NCBI RefSeq assembly: GCF_016458275.1
Contig: NZ_JAEMHM010000009.1
Location: forward strand, 62,001 to 126,000
Reading direction: 5' to 3'
Length of the DNA stretch: 64,000 nt
Source of the DNA: Geomesophilobacter sediminis
Lineage (GTDB): Bacteria; Desulfobacterota; Desulfuromonadia; Geobacterales; Geobacteraceae
In this document: positions 41,397 through 50,331 of the stretch, piece by piece
Position numbering within the stretch: position 1 is the stretch's first letter
Layout: every line of letters begins with the position of its first letter
Program-made: the position numbers and the translations under genes
Notes under the pieces: model-generated
The model's database searches: none
Seen by the model: the letters and a program-made list of their open reading frames with translations, nothing else
What the model was told of the DNA's origin: nothing

Positions 41397-44300
41397 ATGA
41401 ACATTTCCGCATGGGCCATCCGCAACCCGGTCCCGTCGCTGCTCCTTTTCGTCCTTTTGACCGTCTTCGGGGTACTCGGGATGCGCCGGCTCGGCATCCA
41501 GAACTTTCCGGACATGGATCTTCCCACCATCCAGATCGCAGCCTCCCTGGAGGGGGCCGCGCCGGCGCAGCTGGAAACCGAGGTGGCCCGAAAGATCGAG
41601 GACAAGCTCGCGTCGCTCACCCGCCTGGACCACATCACCACCACCATCACCGACGGCTCGGTCGCCATCAACGTGACCTTCGAGATCGACAAGGACACCG
41701 AGGAGGCGCTGAACGAGGTGCGCAACGCGGTGGATTGGGCCAAGGGGGATCTCCCCGCCAGCATGACGAGCCCCACGGTCTCCAAGATGACCTCCGCGGG
41801 AGGCTCGATCCTCACTTGCACGGTCGAGGCAGCGAACCTGGGCGAAGAGGAGCTCTCCTGGTTCGTGGACAACAACGTCTCGAAGGCCCTGATGTCGGTG
41901 AAAGGGGTGGCCGCGGTATCGCGGGTCGGGGGGGTCGACCGGGAGGTCCACGTGGACCTCGATCCGGGGCTGATGGCGGGAATGGGGGTCGCCCTGAGCG
42001 ACGTTTCGACCCAGCTCAAGGCAGTGCAGCAGGACGTATCCGGGGGGCGCGGCGAAGTGGGGCGGACCATCCAGTCGCTGCGCACCCTCGGCGCGGTGCA
42101 TACGGCCGACGAGGTGGCCGCGCTCACCATCCCGCTTTCCGACGGGCGCCGGGTCCGGCTGGACCAGATCGCCAAGGTCTCCGACACCCACGCGGAGCGG
42201 AGCACCCTCGCCTACCTGGACGGCAAACAGGTGATCGGCTTCCAGGTCACCCGCTCCAAGGGGTTCTCCGACGTCAGTGTCGCCGACGACGTGCGCGCCG
42301 CGCTCGCCAGGTTCAAAGCGCTCCATCCCGAAGTCCGGATCCGGGAAATCAGCAACAGCGTCGACCCGATCCAGGAGAACTATCACGGCTCGATGCATCT
42401 GCTCCTCGAAGGGGCCATCCTGGCCGTCGTCGTAGTCTGGTTGTTCCTCAAGGACTGGCGGGCCACGGTCATTTCGGCGACGGCGCTCCCCCTTTCCATC
42501 GTGCCGACCTTCATGGTCATGAAGCTTTGCGGCTTCAGCCTGAACGTGATCTCGCTTTTGGCGCTCGCCCTGGTGGTCGGGATCCTGGTCGACGACGCCA
42601 TCGTCGAGGTGGAGAACATCGCCCGCCACCTGCGCCAGGGGAAAAGCCCGTACCAGGCGGCGATGGAGGCGGCCGACGAGATCGGGCTCGCGGTCATCGC
42701 CACCACCTTGACCCTGGTAGCGGTCTTTCTGCCGACCGCCTTCATGGGGGGGATTCCCGGGCGCGTCTTTCGCCAGTTCGGCATCACGGCCGCGGCGGCA
42801 GTCCTCGCCTCGCTTTTGGTCGCCCGGCTTTTGACCCCGATGATGGCCGCCTACTTCATGAAGGAGTCGTCCCACCAGGAGAGCGAGAGTCGGCTGATGG
42901 CGCGCTACCTCGGGTGGCTGAAAAGCTGCCTCGGCAACCGCCGCCGCACCGCGATCGCCGCGCTTTTATTCCTGGCCGGCTCCGTTGCCCTGATCCCGCT
43001 CATCTCCACCGGGTTCATGCCCGCATCCGACGACGGGCAGACCCAGGTTTCCGTCGAGCTGCCGCCGGGGAGCACCCTGGAAGAGACCGCGCGGACCGCG
43101 CTGCGAAGCGGCACCCTGATCCGGAAGATCCCCGACATCGCCCAGGTCTTTGCGTCGGTCGGCACGGCGAGCACCGGCGGCGGCATGGGGGCCTCGGCCA
43201 CCGCCTCGGTGAATTCGGCGACCCTGAGTGTCCAGATGAAGCCGCGGGACCAGCGCAGAAAGCAGGTGGTGATCGAGCAGGAGATCCGCGAGGCGCTGCG
43301 GGAGATCCCGGGGGCACGGATCTCGGTGGGGCGGGGGAACAACGGCGAGAAGCTCGAAGTGACTTTGGCGAGCGACGACCCGAACCTTTTGAAATCGACC
43401 GCGGCCGCGCTGGAGCGCGAGATGCGCACCTTGAAGGGGGTCGGCAACGTCGCCTCGGGGGACGCCCTGCAGCGCCCCGAGATCCAGATCTATCCCGACT
43501 ACGCGCGGGCATCGCAGCTCGGCGTCACCGTCGAGGCGCTCGGCGAGGCGGTGCGGCTGGCGACCTACGGCGACTACGGCGCGCGGCTGAACAAGCTCAA
43601 CCTCCCGCAGCGCCAAATCCCGGTCCGGGTCCGGCTGAATCCGGAAACCCGCAACGATCTGAACCGCATCGGGATGATCCGGGTGGCCGGGAGCAAGGGA
43701 CAGGCGGCGCTCTCGTCGCTGGCCGAGATCCGGATGGGGGGCGGAGCCTCGCAGATCGACCGCCTGGACCGTTACCGCAACGTCACCGTTTCCGTCGAGC
43801 TGAACGGCCGGCCGCTGGGCGAGGTGATGCGCGAGGTGCGCGCGCTCCCCTCCATGCGCAACCTCCCCCAGGGGGTCTCCCTCGTCGAGCAGGGCGAACT
43901 GCAGCGGATGGGCGAGCTATTCGGAAGCTTCGGGACCGCGATGGCGATCGGCATCCTCTGCATCTACGTGGTGCTGGTCCTGCTCTTCCACGACTTTTTG
44001 CAGCCGGTCACCATCCTGGCGGCGCTCCCGCTCTCCTTGGGGGGAGCGCTGCTCGCGCTGATCGTGACCCGCAACAACTTTTCCATGCCGGCCGTCATCG
44101 GGCTCCTCATGCTGATGGGGGTGGTCACCAAGAACTCGATCCTGCTCGTGGAGTATGCCGTCATGGCGCGGCGGGAACACGGGATGGGACGCCTCGACGC
44201 GCTGATCGATGCCTGCCGCAAGCGTTCCCGGCCGATCCTGATGACCACGATCGCCATGGGGGCGGGGATGTTTCCCATCGCGCTCGGGCTGGGAGCGGAC

Positions 44301-44540
44301 CCGAGTTTCCGGCAGCCGATGGCGATCATCGTCATCGGAGGGCTGATGACCTCGACCCTTTTGAGCCTTTTCGTCATCCCGGTGCTGTTCACCTACGTGG
44401 ACGACCTGCTGCAGGTTTTCCGCCGCCGGCTCCCCAAAAGGGACCATCCGGAAATCGAGGTAGATGTTGACCGTGGCGTCCCGTCCCCTTCGGTTGCGCG
44501 CCAAGGCGCAAGCTCGCCACACGGGGTGAGGATGGAGTGA
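41397..44540 (+). CDS. RND efflux inner-membrane transporter (AcrB-like)
   Basis: A 1047-residue proton-driven exporter with about 12 membrane helices in two repeats and two large periplasmic loops. Start MNISAWAIRNPVPSLLLFVLL. Helix 4 motif GILVDDAIVEVENIARH has the conserved Asp pair of proton-translocating RND pumps; the second half has LLMLMGVVTKNSILLVEYAV. An apparent in-frame extension upstream of 41397 is a shadow of the adaptor gene. The last roughly 20 residues (after EIEVDVDRG) are encoded by repeat-like sequence and probably are not ancestral. Drug or metabolite substrates are unknown. Confidence 0.94.
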   Translation: MNISAWAIRNPVPSLLLFVLLTVFGVLGMRRLGIQNFPDMDLPTIQIAASLEGAAPAQLETEVARKIEDKLASLTRLDHITTTITDGSVAINVTFEIDKDTEEALNEVRNAVDWAKGDLPASMTSPTVSKMTSAGGSILTCTVEAANLGEEELSWFVDNNVSKALMSVKGVAAVSRVGGVDREVHVDLDPGLMAGMGVALSDVSTQLKAVQQDVSGGRGEVGRTIQSLRTLGAVHTADEVAALTIPLSDGRRVRLDQIAKVSDTHAERSTLAYLDGKQVIGFQVTRSKGFSDVSVADDVRAALARFKALHPEVRIREISNSVDPIQENYHGSMHLLLEGAILAVVVVWLFLKDWRATVISATALPLSIVPTFMVMKLCGFSLNVISLLALALVVGILVDDAIVEVENIARHLRQGKSPYQAAMEAADEIGLAVIATTLTLVAVFLPTAFMGGIPGRVFRQFGITAAAAVLASLLVARLLTPMMAAYFMKESSHQESESRLMARYLGWLKSCLGNRRRTAIAALLFLAGSVALIPLISTGFMPASDDGQTQVSVELPPGSTLEETARTALRSGTLIRKIPDIAQVFASVGTASTGGGMGASATASVNSATLSVQMKPRDQRRKQVVIEQEIREALREIPGARISVGRGNNGEKLEVTLASDDPNLLKSTAAALEREMRTLKGVGNVASGDALQRPEIQIYPDYARASQLGVTVEALGEAVRLATYGDYGARLNKLNLPQRQIPVRVRLNPETRNDLNRIGMIRVAGSKGQAALSSLAEIRMGGGASQIDRLDRYRNVTVSVELNGRPLGEVMREVRALPSMRNLPQGVSLVEQGELQRMGELFGSFGTAMAIGILCIYVVLVLLFHDFLQPVTILAALPLSLGGALLALIVTRNNFSMPAVIGLLMLMGVVTKNSILLVEYAVMARREHGMGRLDALIDACRKRSRPILMTTIAMGAGMFPIALGLGADPSFRQPMAIIVIGGLMTSTLLSLFVIPVLFTYVDDLLQVFRRRLPKRDHPEIEVDVDRGVPSPSVARQGASSPHGVRME

Positions 44541-44541
44541 G

Positions 44542-44586
44542 GAAAGGCAAATCCCCCCCATCCCCCCTTTGTCAAAGGGGGGGGAA
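44542..44586. repeat. Family-2 repeat after RND operon
   Basis: GGCAAATCCCCCCCATCCCC followed by CCTTTGTCAAAGGGGGGG. Directly follows the RND stop and could fold as a hairpin terminator-like structure. The rest of 44587-44870 is AT-richer, without an ORF, and presumably carries the promoter of the next gene. Confidence 0.8.
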
Positions 44587-44870
44587 TGGTTATAGCCTTT
44601 TGGCAAATATTGACGTCTGTCAAAGGAGCGTCAGTAAAGCTAACTGCTTAATTTGTCGCAAGGATGACTGTTTCCGGCGCAACTACCGTCCCGTAATACG
44701 GAAGCCAATGTAAAGTTTGATCCGTTTTTGATGTGTTGGCCCTTACAAGTGAAATGAACGCTCACCATTCTTTACCTAACTTTACTCACGAAGGCACTTC
44801 GACGGAGAGAATCTTGCTTTCTCTAGCATTGAGTTTCCAGCATTTAACTTACCCATGAGGAGGTAGCACC

Positions 44871-45518
44871 ATGACAGTATCCGGTATTTCGGGAACAAGC
44901 ATCCAGTTCCCCAGCTCCACGCAGATGAACCAGATGAAGCAGAACTTCGACGACCTCGGTACCGCGCTGAAATCCGGCAATCTCGACGATGCCAAGAAGG
45001 CGCTCGCCACCCTGCAGCAAAACGCCCCGGCCCAGGCCTCCGACAGCAACAACCCGATGGCGATCGACATGAAGACCCTCAGTAACGCGATCAACTCGGG
45101 AGATCTGAAAACGGCCCAGGACACCTACTCCAAGATCCAGTCCAACCAGGCGAAGGCCCCGAGCGGCGGGAGCATGCCCAAGCCCCAAGGGGACACGGTG
45201 ACCCTTTCGAGCCAGGCCGCCGCATCCGGAGGCAAAGCCGCGGCATCCGGAGGCCAGGCGAAATCGTCCGCATCGGCTTCCGCGAGCTCTTCGAGCAGCT
45301 CTTCGCTCACCAAGACCTACGACAAGATGGACGCCAACAAGGACGGCAAGGTCTCGATAAAAGAGGAGCTGGATTACAAGGCGAAGCATCCCGACGAGAA
45401 GGACTCGGCGTCCACGAGCTCCGCCAAATCTGAAACGTCCACCTCCGAGAAGTCCACCTCCGAGAAGTCGACCTCTGAGGACGGCACTGCCGAGAGCAAG
45501 GTAGAGACGTACGCCTAA
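44871..45518 (+). CDS. EF-hand, Ser-rich low-complexity protein
   Basis: A 215-residue protein without signal peptide or membrane helix. Residues about 1-100 are helical and Gln/Asn/Asp-rich (MNQMKQNFDDLGTALKSGNL; a second similar helix pair AINSGDLKTAQDTYSKI). A Ser/Ala/Gly run (about 115-145) follows, then one canonical EF-hand loop, D154-x-N156-x-D158-G-K-x-S162-x-x-E165, and a Ser/Thr/Glu/Lys tail with repeated TSEKS. Calcium binding is predicted. I recognise no named family. GAGGAGGTAG precedes the ATG. Confidence 0.8.
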   Translation: MTVSGISGTSIQFPSSTQMNQMKQNFDDLGTALKSGNLDDAKKALATLQQNAPAQASDSNNPMAIDMKTLSNAINSGDLKTAQDTYSKIQSNQAKAPSGGSMPKPQGDTVTLSSQAAASGGKAAASGGQAKSSASASASSSSSSSLTKTYDKMDANKDGKVSIKEELDYKAKHPDEKDSASTSSAKSETSTSEKSTSEKSTSEDGTAESKVETYA

Positions 45519-45604
45519 GACCGCTAGACTCCGGCTTGCCCGAGAGAGGTTCCGGCCTCAGAAAACCATTCGACATACCGATTCGCGTCAATCTTCAGCA
45601 ACAC

Positions 45605-45697
45605 GTCCCTCCCTCTTCAAGGGGGGTGCGCGCGTGAGCGCGGCTTGGCAACTTAACCCCATCCTCACCCCAACCCTCTCCTTGAAGGAGAGGGAGG
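45605..45697. repeat. 93-bp repeat element (family 3), copy B
   Basis: Nearly identical to 7725-7818: GTCCCTCCC-TCTTCAAGGGGGG, GCGCGTGAGCGCGGCTTGG, CCCATCCTCACCCC, CTCTCCTTGAAGGAGAGGG. Confidence 0.9.
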
Positions 45698-45740
45698 TAA
45701 TGGCTCAATTGATAATTGACGCGAACCGGGTTCGACAATA

Positions 45741-45783
45741 AAGAAGCGGCGGTCGGGATATCCCAACAGCCGCTTCTTCTTTT
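45741..45783. terminator. Bidirectional terminator between EF-hand gene and hybrid kinase
   Basis: AAGAAGCGGC and GCCGCTTCTT form a 10-bp stem with a further internal GGGATATCCC hairpin in the loop, followed by CTTTT (plus) and TTATTG (minus). Confidence 0.75.
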
Positions 45784-45821
45784 CCCAGGTCGCGTTGAGG
45801 CACCCAATACGCCGGTGCGAG

Positions 45822-48800
45822 CTACGGGCTCGGCGGCACCAGCATCCCGGACTTCACCAACACCTCGCATAACACCGACATGGTGTACGGCTTCATGATG
45901 ATCCCGGCAAGCCGCTGGCCGGCGAAGACCCGGCCGACCTCCTGGGTGCTGAATCCGCTGGAGATGATGACCTTTACCTCCGGATCGAGGGCCACCAACT
46001 CCCGTTGGCACTGCGCTCCGTCCATCCGGGGCATGGTCAGGTCGAGAATGACGAAGGCAATCTCCGGGTGTACGCGGTACTCCGCCAGGGCCTCGGCGCC
46101 GTCGTTGGCGGTGATCACGGAGAAACCGAGGTGCTCCAGGAGACTACGGCCGATATCGCGGACCGGCTCTTCATCGTCTACCAGCAAGACCGTTCCCGAT
46201 CCCCGGTAATGCGTCACATCCTGCTGTTTGGCAGGGGCGGACTCAACCTCCGCGTCGGTGGCCGGCAAAAGGACCCGAAAGACACTCCCCTGTCCCGGCT
46301 CGCTGTAGATCTGTATGGATCCGTGGTGGCTGCGGATGATCCCCTGTACCGCCGACATCCCCAGGCCCCGCCCGGTGAACTTGGTGGTGAAAAACGGGTC
46401 GAATACCTTCTCCTGGGTCTCCTTGTCCATGCCGCAGCCGGTATCCTGCACCTCCAGGAAGACGTAACGTCCCTCGGCGATTTCATCGCTGAGCCAGGCG
46501 CCCCGCAGGTAGTACCGGTCGCACTGCTTCCATCCGGTGCGGATGGTTATCGTGCCGACCTCTTCGCCGATAGCCTCGGAGGCGTTGATGACCAGGTTCA
46601 GGATCACCTGGCGCAGCTGGGTGGCATCACCTTCCACGGCGGGGAGCGGCCGGGTAAAGTCCAGACGGAGCTCGGCCTTTTTCGTGATCGAAGAGTGGAT
46701 CAACCGCTGCATCTCCTCGACCACCCGGTTGAGATCGATCGTCTCGACGCTGAAGGTCCCTTTTCCGGAATAGGCGAGCATCTGCCGGGCGAGGTCGGCG
46801 GCGCGCTGCGCCGACAGGTTCACCCTTTTCAGGTACGGTTCGATCGGGGCACCCTCGTCGAGCTGCATCAGGGCGAGCTCGGTATTGCCGAGGATCGCGG
46901 TCAGGATGTTGTTGAAATCGTGGGCGATACCACCGGCCAGAACCCCGAGGCTTTCCATTTTCTGGGCCTGCATCAGCTGCCGCTGCAGGTTCAGGCGCTC
47001 CTCCTCAGCCTGCCTTGTCTCGGTCAGATCCCGCACCGCGGTGATGACCACGGATCGGTCTCGATAGGTGCTCTGCCACCCGTGCGACTCCACGATGATG
47101 CGGGATGCGTCCCTGCGGATCAGGGCGTGTTCCAACTTGAACTCCGCTCCCTGAAGCAGGATCGCCTGCACCATTTCCTGCTGATCGACCGGAATGAGCA
47201 CATCCACGGTGAGGCCGACCAACTCGTTCCGGTCGTACCCGAGCATGCGCCCGAACTGTTCGTTCACTTCCGTGATCACGCCGGCTTCGATAATGACGAT
47301 CCCCTCGAACGTTGCCGCCGCCAGGACCTTGAACAGCTGCTCGCTCTCCCTAAGCGCCGCCTCCGCCCGCATCCGTTCGGTGATGTACTTCGCCTGCTGC
47401 ACGTTCTGCAGCGCCTGACGGGAGAGCTGGTTGGCGATCAGGTACAGCGCGTGGCCGATCCTTTCGAACTGCTCCCGGGACATCCGGGTCACCTTCCTCA
47501 GCGCCTGGCGGTACTCCCTCTCGTCGGCCTCGATTTCCCTCGCGTAGGCCATCATCACGTCCAGGTCGCACGATTCGTCCAGGACCTGACCGATCAGCCA
47601 GTTGGCGACATGCTGGTTTCCCACCTGGATGCTGGTCCCACCGTCCAAAAGCCCGCCACTCAAACAGGGCTGGATGATTGGCCCGTCCGGGTTCATCCGC
47701 CCGATGGCTGCGTCCGATTTGTAGCAGTTTGCCAACCCCTTCGGGGTGTTACGGATGATAAGTTCGCAAAGGTGACTGAAGTTGCTCGGACGGGTGATCG
47801 GGTTACCCTCGACGTCGGTGATGAGCGACGCCACCCCAACCGCGGCGGCAAAGGCGTCCTGGATCTGCTGGATTTCGTCGAGATTGAAGAGGTCCTGAAA
47901 CTTGATGTCGCCCAGGATCCCGAGCGGGCTGGTGAGGGCGACCAGGCGGTGCTGCAGCGCCTCCTCCATCCGCTTCTGCTCGGATATGTCCCGGTTGATG
48001 CCGATCATCCGGACCGGCTTCCCTTCGGCGTCCCGGATGACGATCCCGTCCGCCTTCAGGTACCGCTCCGTCCCGTCGCTGCCCCGCACCCGGAAGGTGG
48101 TGTCGAACGGCTTCTCCCCCGCGACGGCCGCGCTGCATTCGGCGACGGCCCGCCCCATGTCGTCGGGGTGGAGTCCGACCAGCCAGGAATACACCGACCC
48201 GGTGAAGGTCTCGCGCGAGATGCCGTAGAGTTCCAGCATCCGGTCGTCCCAGACCATCGAATCGTCCACCAGGTTCCAGTCCCAGACTCCCAGCCGCCCC
48301 GAGGTCGTGGCGAGCTGCAGCCGCTGCATGGCGACCTGCAGGCGATCCTCCGCCTCCTTGCGCTCGGTGATATCGGTGAGCGACCCCACCAGGGCCACCG
48401 TTTTCCCCTCCTCCAGAATCGGCGCCTCGTTGACCTCAACCCAGATCTTTCTCCCCCTTTTACCGACGCACTCCATCTGGTAGGTCGGCTGGCGTTCTCC
48501 CGTCTCGATGGCCCGTCGCGTCAACTCGAGGCCCCGCCGGTTCACCGGATTGTCCGTCAGAAGCTTGGTCCAGAGGTCCAGCACCTGGTCGGGAGCGCAA
48601 TCGAAGAACTGCTGCGACTGCGGGCTGATGTACGAGAAGTGCTGGTCGGGGGTCTGCACGTAGAAGAGGTTGGTGCTGTACTCCAGGATGTTGCGCAGGC
48701 GTTGTTCCGTCTCCCGGAGGGCGTCTTCCGACCGCCTGATGGCGATCATGTTTTCGTTCAGCCGGCTCGCCATATCGTCGAAGACCCGCCCGAGTTCACC

Positions 48801-49823
48801 CAGTTCCCCCCCTTCGACCAAGTGCCCCACCCTGGTGGTGAGATCGCCCGCGGCAAGCTGCTTGGAAGCCGTCTGCAGTTTGTAGATCCGCTCCGAGATG
48901 GAACGCCTGCCGATGAAGAGCGCGAGGAAGAACCCCCCGGCCGCAAACGGCGCCAACATCGTGATGTTTCGCACCAGTTTCCGGTTCTCGTGCGCTACGG
49001 CGGTCTTGAGGGACATCCCGGCGATCACGTACATGTAGGGGGTCGCTTCACCTGGCAGTCTCAGCTTGCGGTAGGAGCTGATCCGCTTTTCGCCGTCACT
49101 GCGCACCAATTCGCCGGTGCCCCGCTCGGGGCCGTCTTTCACCGCCGTCCAGGTCCAGGGGACAATCGGCTTTCCTACCTGGCCGGCGCCGTTCCCCCTG
49201 CTTAAAGCGACCCCCTGGTGGTCGATGAGAACGTAATTGGTGTCCCTGGGCAATTGGGAGCGCTGCAGGATGGACCGCATGATCTCGAGGTCGTAGCTCA
49301 TGATCACCGTGCCGCGGAACCCTTTCCCGTTGTGGGTAAGGGGGTAGCCAAACGATACGGTGGGCGTGTGCAGGACCTTGTGCAGGGCGAATTCGCCGGA
49401 GGAAAACCGCAGGGTCTCCCGCGCCGCCTTGAAGTAGCGCCGTTCTGCGATCGAGGTCTGTTCCAGCCCGGGAATCGAAGAGGCCCAGATGCGCCCCGTC
49501 TCGTCGGCGACCAGGATGCTTTGGTACTGCTGGTTCTTCTTGTGGATGCTGGTGAGGAGGGATTCGACCTTTTCCTTGTTGCGTTGCTTTACCTCGGGGA
49601 GGTCGGCGAGCAGGCTTCCCAGAAGCTGCGCTTCGACGATGAGGCTTTCCTGCTTGGCGGCGATGTTGTCGGCGAGGCGCTGGGTTTCGATTTCGGCGGT
49701 ATGGTAGCTCTCATGGCGCTCCCGGAGCCCGGAATAGAGGATGATCCCCGCCGCAGGCAGGGTGAGCAGGATGGCTATGGCCAGAAGCTGGATACTGATG
49801 GGCAGTTTCGCGAATCTCGACAT
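45822..49823 (-). CDS. Hybrid sensor histidine kinase/response regulator with dCache, HAMP, PAS and PocR domains
   Basis: A 1333-residue inner-membrane sensor. Order: membrane helix (about 12-32), periplasmic dCache-like domain (about 40-290), second helix, HAMP (about 320-370), two PAS domains (about 380-630), a PocR-type ligand domain (about 640-800; ITRPSNFSHLCELI, ANCYKSD, IIQPCLSGGLLDGG), another PAS (about 830-940), HisKA with GGIAHDFNNILTAILG, HATPase (DTGCGMDKETQEKVFDPFFT), and a C-terminal receiver (LLVDDEEPVRD, VILDLTMPRMDG, MKPY). No output regulator is adjacent. GGGAG precedes the ATG. PocR-containing sensors often detect small organic molecules; the ligand here is unknown. Confidence 0.93.
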   Translation of the reverse strand: MSRFAKLPISIQLLAIAILLTLPAAGIILYSGLRERHESYHTAEIETQRLADNIAAKQESLIVEAQLLGSLLADLPEVKQRNKEKVESLLTSIHKKNQQYQSILVADETGRIWASSIPGLEQTSIAERRYFKAARETLRFSSGEFALHKVLHTPTVSFGYPLTHNGKGFRGTVIMSYDLEIMRSILQRSQLPRDTNYVLIDHQGVALSRGNGAGQVGKPIVPWTWTAVKDGPERGTGELVRSDGEKRISSYRKLRLPGEATPYMYVIAGMSLKTAVAHENRKLVRNITMLAPFAAGGFFLALFIGRRSISERIYKLQTASKQLAAGDLTTRVGHLVEGGELGELGRVFDDMASRLNENMIAIRRSEDALRETEQRLRNILEYSTNLFYVQTPDQHFSYISPQSQQFFDCAPDQVLDLWTKLLTDNPVNRRGLELTRRAIETGERQPTYQMECVGKRGRKIWVEVNEAPILEEGKTVALVGSLTDITERKEAEDRLQVAMQRLQLATTSGRLGVWDWNLVDDSMVWDDRMLELYGISRETFTGSVYSWLVGLHPDDMGRAVAECSAAVAGEKPFDTTFRVRGSDGTERYLKADGIVIRDAEGKPVRMIGINRDISEQKRMEEALQHRLVALTSPLGILGDIKFQDLFNLDEIQQIQDAFAAAVGVASLITDVEGNPITRPSNFSHLCELIIRNTPKGLANCYKSDAAIGRMNPDGPIIQPCLSGGLLDGGTSIQVGNQHVANWLIGQVLDESCDLDVMMAYAREIEADEREYRQALRKVTRMSREQFERIGHALYLIANQLSRQALQNVQQAKYITERMRAEAALRESEQLFKVLAAATFEGIVIIEAGVITEVNEQFGRMLGYDRNELVGLTVDVLIPVDQQEMVQAILLQGAEFKLEHALIRRDASRIIVESHGWQSTYRDRSVVITAVRDLTETRQAEEERLNLQRQLMQAQKMESLGVLAGGIAHDFNNILTAILGNTELALMQLDEGAPIEPYLKRVNLSAQRAADLARQMLAYSGKGTFSVETIDLNRVVEEMQRLIHSSITKKAELRLDFTRPLPAVEGDATQLRQVILNLVINASEAIGEEVGTITIRTGWKQCDRYYLRGAWLSDEIAEGRYVFLEVQDTGCGMDKETQEKVFDPFFTTKFTGRGLGMSAVQGIIRSHHGSIQIYSEPGQGSVFRVLLPATDAEVESAPAKQQDVTHYRGSGTVLLVDDEEPVRDIGRSLLEHLGFSVITANDGAEALAEYRVHPEIAFVILDLTMPRMDGAQCQRELVALDPEVKVIISSGFSTQEVGRVFAGQRLAGIIMKPYTMSVLCEVLVKSGMLVPPSP

Positions 49824-50271
49824 GGGAAGCTCCCGCAGGGAAAGGAACGGTGTGTCGATTTCGGAGATGGCAACTTTTCAGAGGCCGAAGAATTGCTAGG
49901 ACGTGTACGTTCGGAAGATGATTTACTGACATAGGGAATCGCCTAGGACTATATCGCACACCATATTAACGGCAAATATTCTCTTTCCTGTGAGACGTGC
50001 CAAGGTGAAGACCGTTGAAATTGTATAGGTTACTCTCATAACCCGAAAGACATAGCTTCAGGTATTATTCAGGCAGCCAAAATAACGAAGGCACCCGGGC
50101 TTATGCCGAGTGACTTTACCATCTATCATGGACTGACCCTGCTGGAGATCTAATCCTTTGGACTACATAAATTTGGCGATCAGTATTAGGCGCGAGCCGT
50201 CATCGCAACCTGCATCTGCCAGATGGATGGAGCGCTGCCGGGAAAGATTGGCGCGCCTATTTTCCGAAAGT
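49824..50271. other. Gap upstream of hybrid kinase
   Basis: No credible ORF. AT-rich in 49930-50190 and probably holding the kinase promoter. No repeat family copy recognised. Confidence 0.5.
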
Positions 50272-50312
50272 AAAAGGGGTAGCCGCAAGCAAGCGGCTAC
50301 CCCTTTTTTGTT
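50272..50312 (-). terminator. Terminator of the acetate symporter gene
   Basis: AAAAGGGGTAGCCGC and GCGGCTACCCCTTTT form a perfect 15-bp stem with a six-base loop; T-rich on both sides. Confidence 0.88.
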
Positions 50313-50331
50313 ACCGGTCAGAGCGTGGGGA

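Noticed and set aside
46005-49205. 1066-codon plus-strand open frame opposite the hybrid kinase
   Set aside because: It mirrors the codon structure of the minus-strand kinase, has no recognisable domains and is biased in composition; GC-rich antisense shadow.
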